Shown here: piece by piece, positions 10,611-23,310 of the stretch
Layout: every line of letters begins with the position of its first letter
How positions within the stretch are numbered: the first letter of the stretch is position 1
From: Rhynochetos jubatus
Lineage: Eukaryota > Chordata > Aves > Eurypygiformes > Rhynochetidae
Reading direction: 5' to 3'
Assembly (NCBI GenBank): GCA_027574665.1
Contig: CM050654.1
Location: 37,033,722 to 37,097,721 of the forward strand
DNA length: 64,000 nt
Position numbers and translations under genes: made by a program
The notes under the pieces: generated by a model
Database searches by the model: none
Told to the model about the DNA's origin: nothing
What the model saw: the letters and a program-made list of their open reading frames with translations, nothing else

Positions 10611-13600
10611 ATGTGTCTGTCTGGCTTGTATTTGGTGGGTTTTCTCCTGTGTATGTTCACAACAGTTACCTTTACTTCTCTCCACTGAGAAAGGTATTTT
10701 ACCAGCACTGTCAATCAGTCTGATGTAGAATATACTGCTGTCCTTTCAGAAGCCATTCTCGGGAGGATCATATTGCAGTCTTGCTCTGATGTCCACTAAC
10801 TTACTTGAATGTGTCAAAAGGGAAAAATAACTAACTTAAACCTCCAAATAGCTTATAACCTGCCTACCTGAGAAGCGACTGCCTCTACACAGGCTGTGTC
10901 GGAGCTGATACTCAGTGGGAAGAAAGGTTCATCCTGTGGTAATGAAGATGAGCTTCATCGTTTCTAAGAGATTTGGGTTCTTTTTCCACCTGCCATCAAA
11001 CTGTTTTGGTTTTTTCCCCGGTCAAGGAGTATAGGTTTATGACGACTACGTACACCAGGAATGTTGCTTGCGTTTGTGACGGGAGAAGTGGTACGTAAGA
11101 ATCATCTATGTGGGTAGTTCGTGGGGTTTAATATGTTTATAGGTATTTTGCAGAGATATGTAGGGCTGTTGATACACCGCTCTATGTATTTGACTTTGGA
11201 CGCACTGAATGCCAGAAAATGATGATCCTGAGGTAAGTCACTTTGTAAAGAGTGATGCAGGCCCTTTGAACACACGGAGTTACCTGTCTTGGCATCTGGG
11301 CAGCGGCGAGAATGTGACAGTCAACCATCACAGTTATTCCCAAGATGACTTGGGTAGCAAGGATACAGCGCTGTCATCACGGGGCTGTCTTGGGTGTCTC
11401 AGCGTAGCCCGTCACTGTGTGATGCGTAGGTACGTGCAAAATTCTGTTTGCTTATAACAAACATCCCTTAAGTTACTCTGCAGTGATTCAGCTTAAAGTT
11501 CTCCTGGGGCTTATACCAGCAGTGGTGTAACTTACACCCTCACAGGCAGTTTCAGCAACCTATGAGGTCCATGAGTGGCTGCTGCTGTGAATGGTAATCA
11601 AAATCATTTGTGCCAGACCAAATTTTTCATCTCAGTTTTAACTTTCAGGGAAAGAATTAAACTTCATTGTTTCTGGGTTTTTTAGAAGGCTATATTTTTA
11701 TGCTTAGTCTTTCTGAAGTAATTTTTCTTCTGAGATATCTACCTTGTCATCGTACAAAAGTTTGTTGTTATTAGGCAAAACTGATTTTATTAGCATTGGT
11801 TAAAAACAGCACCTATTTTCCTTCTGAAAGGAATTCTGTTAGTCTTTTGTGTGGAAATTGGGCACGTAAATAAAGCTTTTCCACTTGTGGGGTGTTTTTT
11901 GACAGACCAGTGAACTAAAAATAGTGGTTTATGGTGTCAATCTGAGCCTTGGTTTAATTAAACTCTCACTAATAACTTTAACAGCTTTCTGAGAATTCTC
12001 ATTTGAAGTCCAGTGTGTGTGTCTGTGCCACTTCTCCAAAACTCACAGCTGTTACTCATCATGACAACATGCGTCTTGACCATGAGAAACTTCGATTTGT
12101 TCTAAGATCGTACCTACCTTCCTGCTTCGTTTCATGAAGAATTCAGTGAGTTTAGCCATGTTCTTTATGGAAGAATATAACCTTTTAAAAGTGGTGTTCT
12201 TCTGTATTTCAGGTGACTTAAAAATAAACAGATTGTTTATTAAGTAAATTACATTAATGATCAAACTACTTATGCACAGATAACTTTGCAGTTCACATTG
12301 TGATACAAGAAATGCTGTTAATTGCTGGTAAAATAAGGGTAGTTTTGAACAGCTTATCTTTCTGCAAGCTTCTCGGGAATTTTCCCCCCTAGAGGAACAT
12401 GTTTTTATTGCTGTCTGTTTTGAAGATGCCATCTTTGTTCTCTCCGAGAAAGTTGGAAGAAATACAAGTGCAGGAGTAGAATGAAGCGTTGCAGAGATAT
12501 GATGCAAAGGACTTGCTTTTTCCACTATGAGCACTGCATCTGGGCAAAAAAAAATTCCCCAGACTCTGCTGTGACAATTCATGAGTGCTTTGGAACAGAG
12601 ATGCCATTCCAGTGGTCACATGAGTTCCGTTTTAAACAGTATGTCAAGTTGATGCTTTAAGTGTAAAATTGGGTTTCTCATAAGTCAAGTGTAAATAACA
12701 GGAATGAGCTTGTGACTGGGGACTCGGGAGGGAAGAAATAATTTTGCAGAGTTTGCTTGGCCTTGCCTTGCAGAGAAACTACCAAGAGTGTTTTGAGTTC
12801 TCAGTTAAAGTATTTTGAAGGAGAGTTGGAGCTGTAGCAATCTGTGGCGATCATCCTGTGGGGCGGAGAGATTTGACTTCCTTTTACCTGACCCGAACGT
12901 TTTTTGTCTCGCGTTCTTAGTGGAGTTTGGAGCGTGACAGTATACTTGTGCAGGTACTGTATTTCAATCAGGGGTATGTAGATAATGAGGGCAAACCTCT
13001 GCTTTGCCCAACTTATGCATGTTTCATGTGTTGGCAGCGATAGTCACGTAGACAGTAAATCGTGGCGTGTCAAACTTTGCGCCGCTGATCAGAACGGAGG
13101 CAATTTGTGCTGTATTTTAAGCAGTTATGGTTTTCTGACTTCCCACGTTTCTGACTGCGTAGTTGACTGAGCTCTTTCAGTTAAGAAAGGTAAATTTTGA
13201 TGTATATGCAAATCATTCTAATAGTGTGACTTCTAAAAGCATAGAGGCTTTAATTGCAGGGTAACCTGTTCTAACCTCAATTGCAAAGTAAACTATTTAA
13301 ATTTTTCAGTTTTAAGTTGATGATTTTTCTGGAACCTTAAAAACTAATTCTGTGTTATGTACACATAATTTTCTAACCCATCCATGTTAAAATTTCAAGA
13401 CTTCATAAACTTAAACCAAACCATACTACTGAATCATGCAACTGAAATGTCTACCCGCTGTGGTCAGCAAAGACTAAATCTTGCTAGGGTGGGTGCACCA
13501 TCCCCAGATTAGGATCTGGGATGCTCTCCATAGTGTTTACACCGTATGTTTTCTCCCTTTTTTAAAAAGAAGTCTATTAAATTTTGCTTCTTGTCCCTGT

Positions 13601-14826
13601 CAGGTCTTGCAGATGGGCCGTTCCTTTCAGACACTCAGAGTTCTTACAGTGCCAAGACTTTTTCTCCCTTCCAGCAGGACTGTATTTTATTGGGCTGGAT
13701 CAGAGGAGTCTATACGGCTATGACTTACCCAGGGAGGGTGGTCCCAGAGCAACGAACAGAGGGAAATCTGGGTTTTTTCCTCTACTGCTATTGTAAAGAC
13801 TCGCATGGGAAGAAGCACAGGCGGGGTGTGTGTGCTGGGGCTGGCTGCCCAGAGTGCAGCTGGTTACCCAAAGCTGGTTGATTTATTTGACTGAGGTCTC
13901 TCTGTCTATGGACAGACAAGCTTCTAGCCAACCCCTTTGCTGTTACTCTGTAGATATCCAGATGATCTTAGGATTGGAACAAATAATGCCCTGAACTACT
14001 TGTGTGAGTATTGGCTTTTCTGGTCAGGGTGCATTTATGAGGGTCGGTATGGAGCAGTGTGACTATCTCTGAATGTAGCTTTTTTCAAATGTCGTCTTGT
14101 TTTTCTGTTGTGTGGGTTGGTTTTTTTTTTTTTTAATGTGTACTGGCATCTCTCAAATAATATAAGTAAATAGAAAATATCCAGTGAACCTGCAAATGCT
14201 TCATAATGGAATTCCAGCAAGTTCACTCTCCCCAGTTACAAGGAATGGGATACAACTGTGTTGGCAACAGTGCCTTGTAACAAAAAATGCATCTTGTTCG
14301 ATGTAGTTAATCTCAGGACAAACTATAAGAAGGGTTAAATTGTATAGTGGATTTGGACAACGCGAGGTGTTTTACCAGTAATGCCAGAATAGCAGGCGTC
14401 TACTTCTGACAAGCTGACAGACCGGAGAATTGGAACTTAATGAATCTTAATGCTTTCTGTCATGTACTTCAATTTTTGCAAATTATTTCTCCAATTAGTT
14501 CTAGTCTTTGTGAGGGAATGATTAATGATAATTAATACATTCTTACCATATGCATATTCAGGCTCCAGTGTTTCTTTAAAAATTGTAGATTCGTGTATGT
14601 GGGTGAGCCAGGTTTGACTGTTATTTCTCTGGGCTTTTTCAGAATTTTCAGGTTTGTATTTTCAGTTGAACATGGAGAAGGTGACAGATGCATTATGGTT
14701 TAATATTCTTTTTCTGATAAGAAATAATTTGGGTGTAGCCCAGGTTGTGGATCTCTTCTGTAAAGCAGTTTCTTTCCAGCTACTCTTTGAGGGACAGGTA
14801 GGGAATTTGTGGATGCACACATTGGG
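10611..14826. other. Intergenic stretch, no gene seen
   Basis: Mixed-composition DNA between the likely SPOPL end and the first avian CR1 copy. The longest ORF (12052-12582, - strand, 176 codons) starts in ordinary AT-rich sequence and matches no family I recognise. No RNA gene, exon or repeat was recognised. Confidence 0.6.
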
Positions 14827-15134
14827 CCTACAAGGGAGCTGGGAGGGTGCTTTTTACTAGGGCCTGTAGTGACAGGACAAGGGGTAATGGGTTTAAATTG
14901 AAAGCGGGGAGATTTAGATTGGATATCAGGAAGAAATTCTTCCTGGAGAGGGTGGGGAGGCACTGGGACATGTTGCCCAGAGAAGCTGTGGATGCCCCAT
15001 CCCTGGAAGTGTTCAAGGCCAGGCTGGATGAGGCTTGGAGCAACCTGGGCTAGTGGAGGGTGTCCCTGTCCGTGGCAGGGGGTTGGAACTGGATGGTCTT
15101 TAAGGTCCCTTCCAACTCAACTGTTCTGTGATGC
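14827..15134 (+). mobile_element. CR1 LINE 3' tail (avian type)
   Basis: A 5'-truncated CR1 in sense orientation. It contains the end of ORF2, readable as [20 protein letters not shown] then [20 protein letters not shown], followed by the GGGTGTCCCTG and GGTTGGAACTGGATGGTCTT tail, ending near TTCTGTGATG. CR1 is the dominant non-LTR retrotransposon of birds, and its copies are nearly all 5'-truncated as here. Sequence agreement with the other copies in this window is high, suggesting amplification within bird history. Confidence 0.92.
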
Positions 15135-15961
15135 AAAGGTACCAGGTGCCTTAACTCATCCTTGAGTGTCTGCATCAGCTTTGGGAAATGTTTAGATCTG
15201 CAAAATGGCAAAACTGGGTAAATCCTGATGTAGGGCATCTGCTCTTCTAAGTTGCTTTATTTTGAAGGTCTCCATGCCTCCTTGATGTCACTTAGTGTTG
15301 TCCTGCTCCCAGCGTGCACCCGTGAGAGGGATTTATCCAAATATATCATCATACAAATTTAGTGTTTAAAATCAGTAGTGTGAAGTTTTGAAAGCCATTG
15401 CTTTTTTTCTGCATAGGAGCTCAAGCTTTCCGTGCTGCTCTGCAGGTATCCAACTTCTGACTCTCTAAATAAAAAAAAAAAAAGAAAACCCCAACCCTTT
15501 CTGCTTAATTATTCCTGCCTCTTCTGATACAAATTCTCATCCAGAGGAAAGAACTGAGATCAAACAAAAGTACTTTCTTAGTAGCAGAAAAAAAGGCAGT
15601 AGGATAAAGCTTCATAATAGATTGGCAGGAAAAAAAGATTCCACTTGAAGGAATAGAATGTAATATTTGGCAGGTTAATCAGCTGAAACAGATTTTGTGC
15701 AAAGGAGCTGATTTAAAGCCACTAATGCAGAATAATATGTCGAAGCCGTAATGAACACTGTGCATGATGGAACCTTGCAAAAACAAGTCAGCATGACCAA
15801 GTTACGGGCAGGGCGGTATTGGGCTAAGGTCTGAGGAGAAACGTTCGTGATTGTATTCGGCCTTTGATCTTGCCCAAACTACCGTTTGCTTGTGGATAGG
15901 CTTCTCACTCGTAGATACCGAGATTTTTGTATTCTCAAATCTTACGTTACTTACAGTAGTC

Positions 15962-16176
15962 GTAGAATCACAGAACGGTTTGGGTTGGACGGGACCTTAA
16001 AGCCCATCCAGTTCCAACCCCCCTGCCATGGGCAGGGACACCCTCCACTAGCCCAGGTTGCTCCAAGCCTCATCCAGCCTGGCCTTGAACACTTCCAGGG
16101 ATGGGGCATCCACAGCTTCCCTGGGCAACCTGTCCCAGTGCCTCACCACCCTCCCCGGGAAGAACTTCTTCCTAGT
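15962..16176 (-). mobile_element. CR1 LINE 3' tail, antisense
   Basis: On the + strand it begins TAGAATCACAGAACGGTTTG and runs through the reverse complement of the CR1 tail and the end of ORF2, breaking off after AAGAACTTCTTCCTAG. It is shorter than its neighbours at 14827 and 18110 and lies in opposite orientation to the former, about 830 bp away. Confidence 0.92.
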
Positions 16177-17000
16177 TGTCTTGCCACTTGTTTAGTTAAA
16201 TGTTTTTTACTGGGGCACCGTGCCCCAGTTACATTCACCTCTGAATATTCTGTACAAATTCTAATTGCAGTACTCAAGCAGAATGTTGAAATTGGTTCTC
16301 TGGAAGGATTATCTTGGAAAAAACATTAGTTTGAATGTTAGTTCAGGAAGTGTTGAGATAGGGGGCTGAGCAGCCAAAGTACACGCTTAGCAGGTAGTTG
16401 TGGGTTTCCCATAAGGTGGGAAAGTTAGAAAGAGGTAAAAAGTGCCAGTATTTTATGATTTTAGGTTAAGATGAAGAATGTTAAAGGTATTTTTTTCACA
16501 TATAATTGGCTGTTGATGATAATCCACGTGGTATAAAACCAAGAGCATTTCTAATTTGAGCTCATTTTTTGTAATAAATAATCATCTCTGCACTCCTGGT
16601 CACAGTCATTCTCTGAACAGGCACTGTTTCCTTTAATCCTTGCTATCAGCAAGTCCATAATCTTCCCTTGTTGCTTGTTTGCAGAGAGCAAACCAAACAT
16701 TTGTTCCCGATTCCTCTGGATGAAAACATGTAGAGGAAGGTGCTGTTACACCGAGACTGTCTTTAACAATAATTCTTCTTTGTGCTTTAGCAAGAGTTAC
16801 AGAGACAGACAGAAGTTTTTCCTGGCATGAATGTTTTCCTTCATTCTTTAAAAACAAACCCCAGGGCTGGCTCAGCATGGTTCAGTGCCACTGGAACCAC
16901 AGCAGTAATGAAAATAAGCTCAGTTAGCTGTACGCAGAGATTCCTATCGCAGAGCTGTCGGTAGTGCTGGCATCGTTTTGGAATCTTTACTTTCTTCTGC

Positions 17001-17089
17001 ATGGTTTAGTGGTGGACTTGGCAGTGCTGGGTGAACGGTTGGACTTGATGATCTTGGAGGTCTCTTCCAACCTAAGCGACTCTGATTCT
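17001..17089 (+). mobile_element. CR1 LINE 3' end, second subfamily
   Basis: A short piece containing GGCAGTGCTGGGTGAACGGT, TGGACTTGATGATCTTGGAG and TCTCTTCCAACC, ending in GATTCT. This tail type matches the longer copy at 24433-24936 and differs from the 'GTGTCCCTGCCCATGG' type of the other copies, so at least two CR1 subfamilies are present. Confidence 0.85.
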
Positions 17090-18109
17090 CACAGGGCCAA
17101 ACTTGGGGTCAGAACTGGCTTTTATTCCTGCAGATAAGCAGGGTTTAAAGGGAAATGCCAGTTCCTCTAGAGGACCTGTGCTGCCCGGGAGGAAAACAGG
17201 GCACGGGCAGAGCTGGGGCATCGCGGGTCATCTCCTGACAGTCGATATCCTTGTACGTGTTGTCAGAGCTGTTTATTCGGCACTTTAACTGTAATAGCGG
17301 AGCTGAAGTGAAGGAGAGCGTCTGTGTTGCCCACACCAGTGCTCTGCAGCCGGGCAGCAGGAACTCGCAGCTGAGCCGGAGCAGCTGCGGTGGAGCCCCG
17401 ATCACCCTGGTTATCCTCACGGTGGGCGTACGCCTCGTGTCTAGCGGCAGCTCCAGCTCGCGCGTCAGCGCTGTTTGCCACCGGTAGAAGTGCGGGGCTG
17501 TTTTGTAACCGGTTCTCAGCGTAACATAGAGGTATCTGAGCATGCTGCATCGTTGCGTTTCGCAGCTGAACATGCGATTGCCTTGATTACAAGCTCCGTG
17601 CACTTAGGATTAATTTCCCTGAAGCGCACTTAACTCTGAGTGCGTGCGCGTGCACACCCAGCGAAAAGTCTGCTAGGATGTGTTAGGAGGCTGTTCCCAC
17701 TTAATTCTCATGTTTAAGCAGCGAGAACTTCTTCTGCAAACCAGAAAAAGGGCAATTGCAGCTTGCTTATGTTGTGGGCTTTTTTCTTTTGTGTCTTAAG
17801 CAAATATTTGAAACGGAGGATGTTGATAAGCAAGAGTGTGCACGGGTGAGGAGTGCTTTTGTTTCCGGTGAGTTTGAGCTGCAAGGACTTGATGCCTTCC
17901 CACTGCAAGCCGATACACTCCCTTGCACCTTGCAAAATGTTTATGTCCTCTCCTCTTCGCGGTGGTTACCCTGAAATAGAAAACACTAAGAAGTAGATGC
18001 TGGCTGTGCTGTGAGCGCCGTGGTTGATTGCCTGCTGTGAGTAGGTGATGGCAGAGCTACCCTGCCTGCCTTTGGGAAGGTCTGCGGGAAGAATTTCCAG
18101 AGAATGGCA
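17090..18109. other. Intergenic stretch between CR1 copies
   Basis: Moderately GC-rich sequence. Overlapping ORFs lie on both strands at 17145-17603, 17251-17487 and 17263-17550. They overlap one another in different frames, have the odd composition of chance ORFs in GC-rich DNA, and match no family. Nothing else was seen. Confidence 0.5.
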
Positions 18110-18402
18110 TCATAGAATCACGGAATGGTTTGGGTTGGAAGGGACCTTAAAGATCATCCAGTTCCAACCCCCCTGCCGTGGGCAGGGACACCCTCCACTA
18201 GACCAGGTTGCTCCGAGCCTCATCCAGCCTGGCCTTGAACACTTCCAGGGATGAGGCATTCTCTGGGCAACCTGTTCCAGAGCCTCACCACCCTCTCCAG
18301 GAAGAATTTCTTCCTGATATCCAATCCAAATCTCCCCCCTTTCAATTTAAACCTGTTACCCCTTGTCCTGTCACTACAGGCCTTTGTAAAAAGTCTTTCT
18401 CT
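18110..18402 (-). mobile_element. CR1 LINE 3' tail, antisense
   Basis: The + strand starts ATAGAATCACGGAATGGTTT and continues through the CR1 3' UTR and the end of ORF2 to CCTTGTCCTGTCACTACAGG and a little beyond, mirroring the copy at 14827-15134. Relative to its siblings it lacks a short piece around the 'GGGGCATCCACAGCTTC' segment (18250-18266), an internal deletion. Confidence 0.92.
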
Positions 18403-19958
18403 GGTCCTTGCCCAGGAACTCTGCTGGTGTCACGTGGGTTCTTCTGGCCGGTAAAGGGGTTTGAACAAAAACACATGCCAGAGCCTGCATGTTAAAAATT
18501 ATGCTCGCTAAGCCATCTGAGAGACGTTTTTCAGTTTGAGAGTGGTTACTTGTTCTTCAAATGTGTAGCTACATTAGTGTGAGAGACGTGTTACTGTCTT
18601 ACTAGTTTTGAGAAGTAACAAAGTTACAGAATCTGTTCGTTAGATTTGCCTTCACTTGAAAATGGTTAAAAAATAACCATTTTTCCTTTTAAAAAAGCTG
18701 GTAGTACATATTTAAAAATGTAGAAGTGAGAAAAATCCCAAAACTCAACCAGCTCTAGGGGGTTATGTTTAATAAAAAAAAGAATATGTGCAAAGTGAAG
18801 GAAAGCAGCTCTTAAAACTCCTCCCTGGCAGCTGTTCGTAGCAGTTCATAGTTTGTAACGCTCACTAAACCTTCGTTAAACGGTTCATTCCATCATCTGA
18901 AGTGCAGGAAAAGAATGATTTGAGCAATCTCACACTTTGGGCGTGCGGCCAACTTTTAAGATGATTAAAACTGGCCAAACCTCAACGAATGACAACTGTG
19001 AATGGTTTGCAACAGTTTTGAAAGCCCCGTCGTATGTTTTGCCCATCGTAGTCCCTGGTCGTTGGAAGATGCTAGGTCATGGGTTAGGTCAGCACGTGGG
19101 TGGCTTGGTTTCTGGAAAGGGGCTCTGCGTTGACTCAGGGTCGCTCCGAAACCCCCCGTGTGCTCAGGAGTCATCTTCAAGTGGTCACAGAATACGAGAT
19201 TCACTTTTTTTTGTAAAGGATTCTACGTGTTTTTGGGAAATTATCTTCAAATGGTTAGTTACAAGGGCTTTAAATTGCTAACAGAGCACTGCTGGCTTGG
19301 TTTACGGAATTATCGCTGGGTACATAAGCCAGGAGATTCGGTGAGGGGAAGGAACCGGCGCGATGATGGTAGAATTTGTATTCTGAAAATGTTAATTGAG
19401 CAGAATATTTCCCTTATTACAAAAACCCATTAACCAAATAGACGTGAATATTTTGAGCTTCAATATTATGCTTTCGTATCCCGCAGTAGATTAAAATGTC
19501 AGTCATTCTCCGTATTTCGTAGTCCTCTAGAAGCCTCGGGGAAGGCGCTTGTCTCGTGTTACTTATGTCCCACCAATAAAACAGCCCTCTAGAAGGAAAT
19601 CCTGTGCGGGCTGTGCGGCAAGATGTCAAATTAATTGTACCCAAATAATGAGTTAGCACCTAATGCTAATTAAATATTGATGAAAGTCATACTTTCAATT
19701 ATCTTCATTATGGTGTAGTGTTTTATGTAGACATGAAATGCTGAGAGTATGGGCATGTATCATCATTAGTCTTGTCGTACTGGAGTTACTTCTCTCCAAA
19801 ATACATTTTAAATGCACTGGAGGTCTACATACAGTAGCTTTTTGACATACTAAACTTTCATTACTTGTTTAGGTCACCCTTTTCCTTTCCCCTTCCATCA
19901 AGAGCCCTGCAAAGCCATCATCTCCATGGTGAGGCTTTGGAAATACAGGATCTACTGC

Positions 19959-20004
19959 TGCTGGCCCGTGGCTGGCCCGGCCCGTGGCTGGCCGGGCCCG
20001 TGGC
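19959..20004. repeat. Short GC-rich minisatellite
   Basis: About three tandem units of a roughly 16-bp motif built from GGCCCGTGGCTGGCC, with small differences among units. No flanking duplication or gene context was seen. Confidence 0.7.
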
Positions 20005-21349
20005 TTTTCTCCGGCCAGCACACTAAAACACACGGAGACTGAGGGGGTGAGACTTGCTGTGATTTTTAGGGAGGTTTGGAACTTCATAGCTAAAGTCCTT
20101 TTGGTTCCCAAGGAAGTAAGGGTTTGATTTCACCTTATGGCTAGAAGGCACTACCCGTAAGCATTTGTTCTAACTTCCACCTGTACGGTGCAGGCCAGGG
20201 TGCTGCGCTTGCAGGAGAAGGGGATGGGCAAGGCTCGCTCCGCTCCTGTGCGTCAGTGCTGGGGAGGCTTTAAAGCCTAAGGGATTAGAGGACACGATTT
20301 TTGTGAAGGACTTCATTAGTCAAGAGATCATTACTCATGGTCCAGGACCATGTGTTGCCAGGACTTAATTACCTGGAGACTAATGAGATAAGATTCCCAG
20401 GAACAGTCCTACCAGAATATTGTTCGATATGCCATTGCCTTTGGGGAAGGTGGACAAGCTTAGCACAGAATTCACAGGTCAAACGTGTAGAGTAGCATGC
20501 TGCCTCGTTACTCACAAGTTCCTTTGAGCTCATCTTGAAAGACAGAAAAACTATGTTGAAGCCTTTCAAAGTTTTCCTGGAAAATGCTATCCTAGAACTT
20601 CCTAAGAAAATGTAGGGATTTCCTTTTAATCAGTAAATAAAAGGGGTAAACTGAGGTGAAAATGAATTTCTGAAGAGCTTGTACGGGACTGCTCGGGTGG
20701 GCCTCCTGTCCAAGCTGGGCTGGAGGGGAGCTTTACTTGCCACCTTTGAGTAGGCTGTGTTAAATCTGTGCTGGTTTGGGGAGGGGGGAGAAGGTTTTGT
20801 TGCTGTTGTTTTTGTCTCTTAGTCTTCGCTGGCAGCGTTTGCAGCGGGTGCTCAGGACACTTAGAGCAAAGCCTGCCTGATGCGCTGGTGCGTGTCTGTG
20901 CTTCCGTCTGACGAACGGGCGAAACAAAGTCCCCGAGAGCACGAATACTGTCACTTCGAGCACGGAAGGCCTCGGCGTGGGGGGCAGGTGGGGGGCACAG
21001 AGGAGGGTGCGGAGCGTTTTCTTGCGGAGGGTTCAGCCTCAGTGCTGTTCTCTAAGCACAAATCGTTCTTAAAAGATAACTGATGCTATTCGCTGTGGGA
21101 TACATGCGAACCCGGCGAGAGGCGTTTGGAAATCACCGGTGGTGAAGCGTGGCGGAGCGAAAGGAGCACTTGAGCTGAAGAGCTGATATTACCCGGCAGA
21201 GCTGAACCGCGGTACCAGCTGCTGAGAGGGTAGTTCAGTGCTCATCGTGATTTGCAACTCCACCCTACAACTGCCGCTGTGGAAGTCTCCCTCATCTAAA
21301 GTACAAAGTTTCCCCAGACCGTCAGGATAGAATCTCTCCACATCCCGAG

Positions 21350-21560
21350 CATGTGAAATTAATGACTGAATATTATGCTGAGAGCCATTTAATTAAAAAC
21401 ACTTTCATTAATAATGCAGTTGGAGAGTGTGTGTGTGTTATGTAATTAAAGATAGTACATCAGTAAATGATACTATGCAAAACCAATTCAAAAAATTCAA
21501 ATGAGTCGGTGTAACATAAGGAACTTAATTCAAGTGGGAATAGAAGTCAGTGTGAAATAA
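21350..21560. promoter_or_regulatory. AT-rich homeobox-site-like island, possible conserved non-coding element
   Basis: An AT-rich block inside otherwise GC-rich DNA. It holds several homeodomain-type cores: TTAATTAA at 21389-21396, CATTAATAATG just after 21405, and TAATTAAA from 21443, plus a short GT repeat. Islands of this kind in GC-rich surroundings near developmental genes are often conserved enhancers. No conservation data were available, so this is inference. Confidence 0.3.
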
Positions 21561-23139
21561 GCTCAGAGTTTTTCCTGGAAGCTGCAATTAATCTGCTTCT
21601 GGCAACACAATTCAATGCTCATATTTAAAATAAGTGGCTCTGCTCGCTTTAAAGGTAACGGGTGTGGTGAATCAAAATACAATTCCCTCTCCGCTCTCTT
21701 TGCTGTATAGAACCGGTATCCCGTAGCATTTTGACACGCCGAGGAGCTCGGCTGACCTGATGGGTCTGGGCCGCCTCGCACGCTGCTCGTGGAGCAGTCA
21801 GGTTGGGCTTGGCTGTGGCTAAACACCCAGTCTGCTATTTACGGCGCCTGTGTTTTGAAACCCGGAGAAGGAAATGGAAAAGATGTTCCCTCAGGACAGA
21901 GCAGTCGCCCTGTGTGGCATCGCCTCCAGGAGGCCGGGGCGTGCAGGAATCTTGCTTTCCTGGAGTACTCTGGCTAATCCAAATCTTCAGCGGTTGAAGT
22001 CAGAAACGCTACAGTTAAACCTATCTGACGCGGGAAGTGGATTGGGATTAAGTAGCCGTATGTAGGCTGTAATAAATAGCCTTGCTTATCTTCGGGATGG
22101 CGACCTGAAATATTTTTAATCCTTTGGTTCACCTGCTCAGAAATGTGTGTTACACGTTCTGTGCCAGGACCGCAGGTTAGCACCGCGGGGCTGCTCGGCA
22201 GCGCCCGCCGTCGTGGCTGGGGCCACGTATCCTCCTTGGAAGGGAAGGTGGTGGGGGAGCGTAGCTGCTGTCGGCTTGGGATGGACTGAAGGCTCCCCAC
22301 GGATCCCTTCCCGTACCAAGCCAGAACCCGCGTGCCTGTGTTCTGGTTGAACTCAGCTTGGCACGTTGTGAAACGCTGAACTGAGGTGACGTGTTGGGCA
22401 CGGACTGTAGTGGGCAAGGCAGCTGTTGCCCCCCTCCCTGGGGGAGTGCCCCGCACGGGCGCAGCGTGCTGGCACTGGCAGTGGGAGCTGCGGGGGCTCC
22501 TGCTCGGCACCACGGCCTGCTCCCTGCACCCTTGGGAGTCACCCCGCGTGTGAGCAGGGGTGGAGACCCCCCAGTCCTGGCCTGCGAGGGCATGCGTTTG
22601 TCGGGGAGAGAGACCCTCTCTGGAAGAGCTCGGGGTGAGTTGCATTTCATCAGGGGCTCTTGAAATGTGCACAGAAGGGGCTGTGTTCGCTGCCCACCCA
22701 CCTAAAAACCTCGCGATTAGGATGTTTATCTGGACCCGGCTCTCCTAGCCATGAGCCACAGCTCAGGTGTTCATCCCTTTCGCTGCTTTGAGCTTGCTGG
22801 GGGCTGTCTGAGCTGCAGACTCCAAGGAACCTGTTAACATGCATCTACACCAGGGACACCCCTGGAGCCTGGGCTCCCGGAGCGAGCCCCGTGCCAGGCT
22901 TCGGCACCCGTTACCCTCTCCCCGATGTGGCTCTGGGCACAGTGACTCTACTTCGTGGCCTGCGCGTGGGGCTGGCGGCAGCACTGCTGCCTGCAGCATC
23001 ACTACAACAGAAGATCCCAAGTCCTGTTTCCTGGGAAGTAACACCGGCCGTGGCAGATGATACGGACCTGGCTGGTACCGGGACACCTGAGCAAACACCC
23101 TGATGACTTCAGGTGCTTTTTTTTTTTTTTTTCCCCAGC

Positions 23140-23310
23140 CATTTTTAACTTCAGGGCTAATTCGAATAACCTCACAGTCTCATATTTCACTGTTCCCTTT
23201 CTTGCCAATTTGGAACCAATTATAATGTATCACCTTTCAGGAAGATCACCAGCTTATTGGGAGCTGTTAAGATAAGGTAGCCAAAGCTTAATTGACTGCA
23301 TAATGATGAA
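23140..23310. promoter_or_regulatory. AT-rich island, possible conserved non-coding element
   Basis: A compact AT-rich stretch in GC-rich flanks. It includes CCAATTTGGAACCAATTATA, a GATAAGG GATA-type site (23271-23277) and CTTAATTGACTGCATAATGA. It is free of repeats. The regulatory role is inferred from composition and motif density only. Confidence 0.25.

Noticed and set aside
12052-12582. 176-codon ORF on the - strand
   Set aside because: No family likeness, no neighbouring splice-consistent exon seen, and a second overlapping frame is also open (12389-12619).
15886-16329. 147-codon + strand ORF
   Set aside because: Its central part is the antisense reading of a CR1 tail (15962-16176), so it is not a gene.
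20979-20995. Possible G-quadruplex (two G6 runs close together)
   Set aside because: A motif of this sort is common in GC-rich DNA, and no promoter or gene element is nearby to give it meaning.
21974-22701. 232- and 174-codon overlapping ORFs on the - strand
   Set aside because: They overlap each other in different frames, are compositionally biased to P/S/R/G, and lie in GC-rich DNA with further ORFs on the other strand. No recognisable protein.
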